This document shows positions 7,545 through 13,690 of a stretch of 15,886 bases of DNA, one piece after another. Source of the stretch: JBNKEI01 sp050288705. Lineage in GTDB: Bacteria; Myxococcota; Myxococcia; Myxococcales; UBA5297. A program made the position numbers and the translations under genes. The notes under the pieces are model-generated. The model saw only the letters and a list, made by a program, of their open reading frames with translations, was not told the origin of the DNA and did no database searches. The stretch lies in NCBI GenBank assembly GCA_050288705.1, contig JBNKEI010000041.1:1-15886 (forward strand), given 5' to 3'. How positions within the stretch are numbered: position 1 is the stretch's first letter; every line of letters begins with the position of its first letter.

Positions 7545-8123
7545 ATGGCAAATCGAATAACCTCCACGGTATTCGAAAATCTTCGTCGCCGTTTAGCGGA
7601 AGCAGAGCGTGAGCTGTCCCCTGAAGAGCGAAGGCAAATTCTTGCAGCCCGTGCAAAAGCATTGGCCAAACAACCTGTTTTAAAAAAACAACAAGAGGTT
7701 ATGGAGGTAGTTGCTTTTCGGGTAGGTGGAGAACGCTATGCAGTTCCTATTGAAAGAATTGACAAGATTTTGGAAATAAAGGGACTTGCTACTCTTGTAG
7801 GAGCTCCCCGCCATGTTTTAGGAGCCATTATTGCCCCTTCCAAAATCTTGGCAGTGCTCGACTTGCGGCAAATGCTTGGACTGCAGGGAGGAGGCATGAC
7901 TGACCTGACCAAAGTAATCGCAATCTCAGACGGAGAAGATCTATTTGGTCTGGCAGTTGAAGATGTGGAGGGCAAACTCGACTTATCAATCCAGCAAAAA
8001 TCGTCTTCCCAATGCGGCGGTCCTTTTTTGTTTGTTACCAACGATCGGCTGGCGGTTCTAGACATTTCTGTGTTGATTGGCCCAAACCCGGATATTGATT
8101 TGGCAATGGGGAGAATTCAATAA
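7545..8123 (+). CDS. cheW: CheW-like coupling protein (second) with N-terminal extension
   Basis: This second CheW-domain adaptor is 192 aa. Residues 1-50 form a charged helical extension (RRLAEAERELSPEERRQILA) of the kind seen in WspD-type CheW proteins, and the CheW domain spans about 52-185. The usual NLRG in the core strand is replaced: the text reads GAIIAPSKILAVLDLRQML. The Arg equivalent to E. coli CheW Arg62 is therefore missing, although the following VLDLR is kept. This may mean altered contact with the receptor or CheA. The ATG lies 4 nt after the response-regulator stop with TAGGTGA upstream, and the stop TAA directly abuts the cheA ATG. Such tight packing suggests coupled translation and fixed stoichiometry with the kinase. 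Confidence 0.9.
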   Translation: MANRITSTVFENLRRRLAEAERELSPEERRQILAARAKALAKQPVLKKQQEVMEVVAFRVGGERYAVPIERIDKILEIKGLATLVGAPRHVLGAIIAPSKILAVLDLRQMLGLQGGGMTDLTKVIAISDGEDLFGLAVEDVEGKLDLSIQQKSSSQCGGPFLFVTNDRLAVLDISVLIGPNPDIDLAMGRIQ

Positions 8124-11027
8124 ATGGATGCCTCATTGCTGCAGAAATTATGGCCAGTCTTCTCTGAAGAATCCCGAGAGCATCTACAGGAAATAGGAGC
8201 AGGAATTCTTGAGATGGAAAGGGGGAATGCCAACAATGATTTGCTCAATGGGATCAAAAGAACCGCACATGGACTAAAGGGTTCTGCTGCGAGTCTGGGC
8301 CTAGAAGATTTAGAGAAACTCGCTCACGCAGTAGAAACTGCTATTGCCAACCAGAAAGAACGCGACAAGCTAGAATCTTCGCTTGTAGAAGCCATTTTGG
8401 CCGCAGTCAATGCTGCCGAAGCCGCTCTTGAAAAAGGAGACGCTGGAGAGTTTCCTTCAGTAGAAGACCTAGCTGCCCATTTAGCCGCCTTAACCAATGA
8501 TGATACAAAAGTCATATCTCCTGGTCTTCTGCAACTGTGGCAAGTATTTCAGCAAGAAGCAGGGCAGCAGGTTTTGGAAATCCGTAAGGGGCTAAAAGTA
8601 TTCTCCCAGCGAGGTAGCCCTTCCTGGCTAGACGAAGACCAAGTACTTAGCCAACTAGGAGAAAGCCTACAATCACTAGCTTCCATGGTTGGCTTTTCGG
8701 AATTAGAAAAGCTGGTTGCTTTTTTAAAAGATGAGTTAATTCAAGCTAACCACGAAAAGCTCATGTCCCCGGCTCGTTTGCAAGTCGTACAATCTTGCCT
8801 TACCGAACTTGAACGAGCTATCAAGTCGGATAGACCACCTTCTGGCCCATTTCTACCATTACAATCTCCTTCCACTAACCCTGAAAAAGTAGTAGCAAGA
8901 TCTGTTTCCGCCGATTCTGGAAATTTTATCCAGGAATCCAGTTCTTTTCTTACCAAGCTAGAAGACTCCACTATCAAACTTTGCTCCCCATGTTCTGTGG
9001 AGCAACGAAAAGCAGAAATCGAAAAAGGAGCAGAACAGGCCAAGAAATTGGCGGAGATTGCCCATCAAGCGGGCAATAAACCAATTGCCGATTTGTCTTT
9101 AAATATAGGCAATTTACTCCTGGAAATGGCCGAGCCCGGATTAAAGTCTAGCAAAAATGCCGCCGCCATTGCCGATCAGCTAATCAGCATTCAAAAATTG
9201 CTTGGGAATTCTCAAACATCTTCGGCTTCAATGTCGATTTCGTCTTCTGATAAGTTGCCGTCACTGGAAGATTCCAGCCCTTCCGGAAAAACTCCCGGAA
9301 TAACCAATTACAATATTCATGCGAGAAGCATTCGCGTATCAATTAATACTTTGGAATCTTTGGCGCGACAAATTGAAAATACGGCAATTACCTTTGCTAG
9401 ACAGGAAAGGCGAGCCAAAGAACTCCAAAATCAGGTACAAATCAGCCAAAGTATCCGACTCCTATGCGAAGAAATACTTGCGGAATTACGCCACGCTGAG
9501 TTCCAGGGACCACTAAGCAATATCGAGACAGCTCTCCATCGACTTCGTCTTCATGAACGCCGTTTGGGTCATCTGGCTCAAGAGGCGCATCGCGAATCAG
9601 AGCATGTGCGGCTGTTATCCACGGTTATGCGAGACGATTTACGTGATTTACGTATGGTGCCCGCTTCACTGGCTCTAGACCCTCTGCGAAGAACTGTTCG
9701 CGACGTTGCTGGCCGCCTCAAAAAAAATGTAAATCTGGTGCTTAAGGGCGCGGACGTTAGACTTGATCGCCGAATTCTTGACGAACTAAAAGATCCCCTG
9801 CTTCACCTGGTACGTAACGCCATTGACCATGGCATTGAATCCCCCGAAAAACGCAAACAAACTGGAAAACAAGAAACCGGAGTTTTGGAGGTTTCTGTGG
9901 AACGCAGGGGACATCGCATTATGGTAATTGTTCGCGATGACGGGGGTGGGTTGATTTCCAACAAAATACGCGATGTCGCCGTAGAAAGAGGGCTACTTTC
10001 TCAGAAAGAAGCTTATAAGCTTTCGGATGACGATGCATTGCGGTTAGTGTTTCAGCCGGGATTCTCGACTGCCGGAGCAGTTACCACGATCTCTGGTCGG
10101 GGAGTAGGACTAGATGTAGTAGCATCAGCAGTACACAAGCTTAGGGGCACAGTAGATGTTTCCACTAAAGAGAGCAAAGGAACGTCTTTTGAATTAGATT
10201 TGCCTTTGACCTTGGCGGCAACCTTGGCAGTAGTAGTCAAGATTGGGAACAACATTACTGCCATACCTTATGAATCAGTGGAAAGAATTCTGAGGCTTTC
10301 CGCTCAAGATTTGGGAACCGTCGCTAACAAAACCGTTGTTTTGATAAATCAGGAACAAGTTCCTTATTCCTCCATGGCTCAGGTATTGGGCCTAAGTTCA
10401 GATCGGGTGTTATCTAGCGAAAAACCACAACCCGCTTTACTAATTAAGTTGGGGGAACAACGAATTGTTTTTGCAGTTGATGAGATTGTGGGGCAGTACG
10501 AGGTAGTAGTGCAATCGCTAGGAAAGCGGCTTACTCAATATCCGCTGCTGGCTGGAACTGCAGTTTTGGATAGCAGTGAAGTGGTTTCAGTATTGAATCC
10601 TGCAGAGCTGATTCGTTTGGCTAAGCCACTTGTTCAGAAAAAAATCGACGATTCGCGTCACTCACGAATCTTGGTGGTCGATGACTCATTGACTACCCGC
10701 TCGGCAATGAAAGCAGTCTTGGAGATTGCCGGTTACCAAGTTGTTCCCGCCGCCGATGGAGAAGAGGCTCTTAATCTTCTTAAGCGAACTCCCTTTGACC
10801 TGGTAGTTACCGATGTACAGATGCCGCGAATGGACGGGTTAACTCTCACCCGTCAAGTAAAAAGCGATCCAGCCATAACTAATGTTCCAGTAATTGTGGT
10901 TACTTCGTTAGATACTAATTCGGACCGCGCTGCTGGCTTAGAAGCAGGAGCAGATGGTTATTTGGTAAAAAAGGATGTTGAGCGCGGCAAACTTTTAGAT
11001 TTAGTACGTCAATTAATACCAAGCTAA
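8124..11027 (+). CDS. cheA: Hybrid chemotaxis histidine kinase CheA with C-terminal receiver
   Basis: This is the central kinase, 967 aa. Residues 1-125 are an Hpt (P1) domain with phospho-acceptor His49 in TAHGLKGSAASLGL. Residues about 135-235 look like a second Hpt in which the equivalent His is Glu180, so it is probably not phosphorylated. A further helical region (about 270-360) precedes the dimerisation helices (from about 395). The HATPase domain has LRMVPASLALDPLRRTVRD, the N box HLVRNAIDHGIESPEKR (about 560-576), RDDGGGL (about 603) and GRGVGLDVV (about 656). A CheW-like P5 domain spans about 695-835. A C-terminal receiver (844-967) has VVDDS, the phospho-acceptor Asp897 in VTDVQMPRMDG and Lys949/950. 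The architecture matches the WspE/FrzE kind. The receiver may act as phosphate sink or second output beside the lone response regulator. Confidence 0.96.
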   Translation: MDASLLQKLWPVFSEESREHLQEIGAGILEMERGNANNDLLNGIKRTAHGLKGSAASLGLEDLEKLAHAVETAIANQKERDKLESSLVEAILAAVNAAEAALEKGDAGEFPSVEDLAAHLAALTNDDTKVISPGLLQLWQVFQQEAGQQVLEIRKGLKVFSQRGSPSWLDEDQVLSQLGESLQSLASMVGFSELEKLVAFLKDELIQANHEKLMSPARLQVVQSCLTELERAIKSDRPPSGPFLPLQSPSTNPEKVVARSVSADSGNFIQESSSFLTKLEDSTIKLCSPCSVEQRKAEIEKGAEQAKKLAEIAHQAGNKPIADLSLNIGNLLLEMAEPGLKSSKNAAAIADQLISIQKLLGNSQTSSASMSISSSDKLPSLEDSSPSGKTPGITNYNIHARSIRVSINTLESLARQIENTAITFARQERRAKELQNQVQISQSIRLLCEEILAELRHAEFQGPLSNIETALHRLRLHERRLGHLAQEAHRESEHVRLLSTVMRDDLRDLRMVPASLALDPLRRTVRDVAGRLKKNVNLVLKGADVRLDRRILDELKDPLLHLVRNAIDHGIESPEKRKQTGKQETGVLEVSVERRGHRIMVIVRDDGGGLISNKIRDVAVERGLLSQKEAYKLSDDDALRLVFQPGFSTAGAVTTISGRGVGLDVVASAVHKLRGTVDVSTKESKGTSFELDLPLTLAATLAVVVKIGNNITAIPYESVERILRLSAQDLGTVANKTVVLINQEQVPYSSMAQVLGLSSDRVLSSEKPQPALLIKLGEQRIVFAVDEIVGQYEVVVQSLGKRLTQYPLLAGTAVLDSSEVVSVLNPAELIRLAKPLVQKKIDDSRHSRILVVDDSLTTRSAMKAVLEIAGYQVVPAADGEEALNLLKRTPFDLVVTDVQMPRMDGLTLTRQVKSDPAITNVPVIVVTSLDTNSDRAAGLEAGADGYLVKKDVERGKLLDLVRQLIPS

Positions 11028-11040
11028 GGAACACATATTA

Positions 11041-12222
11041 ATGAAGGGTGATTGGGCAGAACTTGAAACTAAATCGGGCGTGAGCGCGACGACCATTCAG
11101 TGCCTAATCATTGACGCTTCAGCTTCGATGGTGGATTCGCTAGCCGTGCTGCTTCGAGATATTCCCGGCACCCGAATTGTAGGAAAGACTTTCCAGTATT
11201 CAGAGGCAGTGGCTCGGGCATTGGAAACCAATCCTAATGTGATCGCGTTGGGCCTTTCTATTCCTGAAGAGGGGTTGCATGCCCTTCGCAAAATAGCGCA
11301 GCACACCCGTGTACCAATAATAGCAATCCATTCCCATGATTGCGGCGCTGAATTGGCATTTAAAGCCCTTCACGAAGGCGCTATTGAGGCCCTGGAACTC
11401 CCCAACAAAAACGACCTTATTCATTTTGAATCGCATGCTCAAAGGGTTCGCGATGCGTTTCGAGCAGTAGCCAAGTTAGGTATGATATCGACGGCTAGGC
11501 CTTTGCAAACCCCGTCATTTACCGCTCATTCATCTAAAAACGCACGTACTATTTTGGGAATTGACGACTTTCCCAACTATTTAACCATTCCTTATTGCAT
11601 TGGCATTGTTGCTTCTACGGGAGGACCCGCCGCTCTAAAAGATATTCTCAGCCCTCTTCCTGGAGATTTTCCCATCCCCATTGTAGTTGTGCAACATATT
11701 GCTAAGGGATTTAGTGATGGCTTGGTACGCTTTCTGATTTCACACTGCACCGTTTCTGTTCGTTTAGCTAAGCACGGAGATGAGTTAAAAGCAGGAGTAG
11801 TACTGTTCGCTCCCGACGAGCAACATATGACAGTTCAAAATGCAAAAATATGCCTAGATTCGCGTCCTCCTATAAAGAGTTTAAGACCCTCAGGAAACAT
11901 TCTATTATCGTCTTTAGCGCAAGAGTTTAAAAACAAAGCAGCGGGATTCATTCTTACCGGAATGGGCGATGATGGGGTTTCCGGACTACAACATATGAAA
12001 ATTGCTGGAGCTTTTACTGCCGCACAAAGTAAACGCAGCTCGGTAGTGTTCGGAATGCCAGCAGTAGCTCTGCGCACAGGAGCTGCCTCCTTTTGCTTTG
12101 AGCTTGAGGACATTCCGGCAATTTTAATGAGAATGGCTAATTTGTTACACGCGGAAAAAAACTTAGAAAAATATTCTGCAAAATCTGTAAAAAAATCTTT
12201 CCGATACAATCCGATTGGATAA
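11041..12222 (+). CDS. cheB: CheB-type protein-glutamate methylesterase with degenerate receiver
   Basis: CheB removes methyl groups from receptors, opposing CheR. The catalytic domain (about 185-375) is intact, with Ser192 in VASTGGPAALK, His219 in VVQHIAKGF and Asp311 in LTGMGDDGVSG forming the Ser-His-Asp triad. The N-terminal domain (about 18-122) has receiver-like length and pattern, but its active site is lost. The acidic pair has become IDASA (Asp25-Ala26), the phospho-Asp position reads IALGLSIP (Gly71 where CheB has Asp) and the conserved Lys is Leu120. Activation by CheA phosphorylation therefore seems unlikely, and control may be constitutive or by protein contact. The length (393 aa) is slightly above normal. 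The ATG has AAGGA about 9 nt upstream, 13 nt after cheA. It closes the operon. Confidence 0.95.
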   Translation: MKGDWAELETKSGVSATTIQCLIIDASASMVDSLAVLLRDIPGTRIVGKTFQYSEAVARALETNPNVIALGLSIPEEGLHALRKIAQHTRVPIIAIHSHDCGAELAFKALHEGAIEALELPNKNDLIHFESHAQRVRDAFRAVAKLGMISTARPLQTPSFTAHSSKNARTILGIDDFPNYLTIPYCIGIVASTGGPAALKDILSPLPGDFPIPIVVVQHIAKGFSDGLVRFLISHCTVSVRLAKHGDELKAGVVLFAPDEQHMTVQNAKICLDSRPPIKSLRPSGNILLSSLAQEFKNKAAGFILTGMGDDGVSGLQHMKIAGAFTAAQSKRSSVVFGMPAVALRTGAASFCFELEDIPAILMRMANLLHAEKNLEKYSAKSVKKSFRYNPIG

Positions 12223-12289
12223 TGAAAAGTTTTGGTGTAGCTATCACCAGGCTAACTATGCGGTTACCACAAGAACAAGAAAGAGTTTC

Positions 12290-13045
12290 ATGTACGCAAA
12301 CAAAACACGCAGAAACAGCTACGGCTGGTCGCAATCCCAAATTGACCAACTGGCAAATACGTCCAAAACCCCATCCAACTATTCCTCCGCCAGTTCGGTA
12401 GTTCGTAGACTAAGATGGGTGGACTGGCAGGACAACAGATTCGACCGCGATCCCCTCAACAAGCAGCTCGTTCGAGACCCTACATCAGAACGACACACCC
12501 AAATGCCGCGGAGACGGACGTTGGGTGAATATTTGTACTTTGAACCATCGATCAGTTCCACCATGAGTAGTGACAGCGATGTTGCTAGGCGAGTCGCAGA
12601 CGCGGGAAAAGATTACGTTTCTAGCACCAACCGATCGGTGGCCAGTAACCTGACCCAAGATAGCGACGGTTTCTACATGGATCGCAATGCGCGACCCAGC
12701 GGGTTTTTGGCACAAACCATGACGCCAGCACATCGTCAGGAATTAATGGATCTTATGTCCGAACGCAACGACCATGAAGGTATCCGTCGATTAGAGCAAG
12801 CGATCGCTACAAATGACATACGTTCATCGGACAGGCTGGACGACTACCTACTAAATAACTATTTTGGTGAAACCATTCGCTTACCAAGAAAAAACGGGCC
12901 GATAGTTTCCAACAATACTTCATCCAGTTCGGAGCGTAGATATGAGGAGGAAGGTTTCAGGCGTGAAAATGCGCAGACCAACGAAAAACGGCGCTCTAAT
13001 CCGTTCAAATCTTTTTTTAAGCGCAAAAACAAACGCAACTGCTGA
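12290..13045 (+). CDS. Hypothetical polar, basic protein (possible secreted protein)
   Basis: I do not recognise this 251-aa product. It is rich in Ser, Asn, Arg and Asp and has no signal peptide or transmembrane segment. Residues about 1-40 (MYANKTRRNSYGWSQSQIDQ) are polar and probably disordered. A helical patch lies near residues 150-190 (RQELMDLMSERNDHEGIRRL). The C-terminus is strongly basic (NPFKSFFKRKNKRNC). Such a polar Ser/Asn-rich N-terminus is compatible with type III secretion, and the neighbouring effector gene strengthens that idea, but this is inference only. The ATG at 12290 is preferred, with only a weak AAGAAAGAG upstream. The frame is open back to a TTG at 12215 inside cheB. 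It follows cheB by 67 nt on the same strand and may share its transcript. Confidence 0.6.
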   Translation: MYANKTRRNSYGWSQSQIDQLANTSKTPSNYSSASSVVRRLRWVDWQDNRFDRDPLNKQLVRDPTSERHTQMPRRRTLGEYLYFEPSISSTMSSDSDVARRVADAGKDYVSSTNRSVASNLTQDSDGFYMDRNARPSGFLAQTMTPAHRQELMDLMSERNDHEGIRRLEQAIATNDIRSSDRLDDYLLNNYFGETIRLPRKNGPIVSNNTSSSSERRYEEEGFRRENAQTNEKRRSNPFKSFFKRKNKRNC

Positions 13046-13061
13046 TTTTGTTGCCTAGTAC

Positions 13062-13205
13062 TTAGGAACGAAGACCTACGCAGTGCCTCAAAGCCCTGCG
13101 AAGCTCATCAAGTTGCGATGGCGTCTTATTATTGTCGATCTGCCACTTGGCCACGGCCTTAAGCAAATCTGCATCACGTTCGTTTCCATTGCCAGCAGTG
13201 TCTTT
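13062..13205 (-). pseudogene. 3' remnant of an unidentified gene
   Basis: On the minus strand 47 codons read like genuine protein and end in TAA at 13064-13062. The text includes GNERDADLLKAVAKWQIDNN and TPSQLDELRRALRHC, an amphipathic helical pattern. The frame is closed upstream by TGA at 13208-13206. The adjacent frame upstream (minus, about 13285 to 13206) also looks coding (LVTYDTTPLVFTFHAG), so a single-base frameshift near 13206-13215 probably split one gene. No start or family can be named. It is likely the tail of a lost accessory gene, cut off by the transposon remnant. Confidence 0.45.
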
Positions 13206-13305
13206 TCAACAAGCCTGCATGAAAGGTAAAAACCAGCGGAGTAGTGTCATAGGTCACTAAAGAAGGAGACCCAATTACAAGCGAGCAAGAACGAGCGGCG
13301 CTGAA

Positions 13306-13472
13306 AAGCAAGCACAAGAAAAAGCAATATTAGGTTTCAAGAAGTTCCACCCCGCCCAAGCCACTATCGCAGGAATTGAAGCTTTTCATATGTTCAAGAA
13401 AGGACAGTTATGTCATCTGAATATGGCAAAAACCGAAATGCAATAGAGCAGTTTTACTCCCTCGCAGCATAA
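13306..13472 (+). pseudogene. Transposase C-terminal remnant, IS6-like, frameshifted
   Basis: In one frame the text reads AILGFKKFHPAQATIAGIEA followed by FHMFKKGQ. This resembles the C-terminal end of IS6-family DDE transposases, where a GFKSFxxARxTIxGIExxHMIRKGQ pattern is usual. At about 13405-13415 the frame shifts and continues as NAIEQFYSLAA, then TAA at 13470-13472, also like the tail of such transposases. The N-terminal and catalytic DDE parts are missing, so it cannot move. A candidate terminal repeat follows at 13494-13516. The family is assigned from memory of its pattern, not from a search. Confidence 0.6.
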
Positions 13473-13497
13473 TTCATTGGCACACAAATGGTCTTTT

Positions 13498-13512
13498 TGC
13501 AGATAATCTGCA
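13498..13512. repeat. Perfect 7-bp inverted repeat with 1-nt centre
   Basis: TGCAGAT-A-ATCTGCA. It begins 25 nt after the transposase-remnant stop, within TTTTTGCAGATAATCTGCAC. This could be the degraded right end of the IS (IS6-family ends often read like TTTGCAACAG) or an operator upstream of the effector gene. The two cannot be separated from the sequence alone. Confidence 0.6.
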
Positions 13513-13556
13513 CCCCATGTCAGTTAATGCGATAGTATAATGGTGCGCAAAAACAA

Positions 13557-13568
13557 TATGTATACATA
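13557..13568. repeat. 12-bp perfect palindrome upstream of the effector gene
   Basis: TATGTATACATA is a perfect AT-rich palindrome, 122 nt before the effector ATG. It may be a binding site for a dimeric regulator. No regulator can be named. Confidence 0.5.
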
Positions 13569-13586
13569 CGATTATGGCACTACTTT

Positions 13587-13604
13587 TGGAAATCTGATTT
13601 TCCA
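13587..13604. repeat. Inverted repeat TGGAAA-N6-TTTCCA upstream of the effector gene
   Basis: Two 6-bp arms are separated by TCTGAT, 86 nt before the effector ATG. It could be an operator half-site pair. The arms are short, so chance is not excluded. Confidence 0.35.
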
Positions 13605-13690
13605 CATCAACACTATCAATAGCTTACAAGTTTACTGGATCGAAAAAAAGAAAAGCTACAACGTGGGAGTTAACCAGAGTTGGGAGACAA

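Larger units (their letters stand above)
13046..13690. other. Gene-poor stretch with gene remnants and palindromes
   Basis: This 645-bp stretch holds no intact gene. I see a minus-strand coding remnant (13062-13205), extended in another frame to about 13285. A plus-strand frameshifted transposase tail lies at about 13306-13472. Three short inverted repeats (13498-13512, 13557-13568, 13587-13604) precede the effector gene. TATAAT occurs at 13536-13541 but no good -35 hexamer sits at the right distance. The mixture suggests a decayed insertion site between the chemosensory operon and the effector gene. Confidence 0.6.

Noticed and set aside
13051..13066. CCTAGTACTTAGG as a terminator after the 251-aa protein gene
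   Set aside because: The arms are only about 4 bp and no T-run follows, so a stable terminator is not supported.
13251..13329. Plus-strand hydrophilic frame ending ALKSKHKKKQY before TAG
   Set aside because: It overlaps both the minus-strand remnant and the transposase tail, has no start site and cannot be told from chance reading of degraded sequence.
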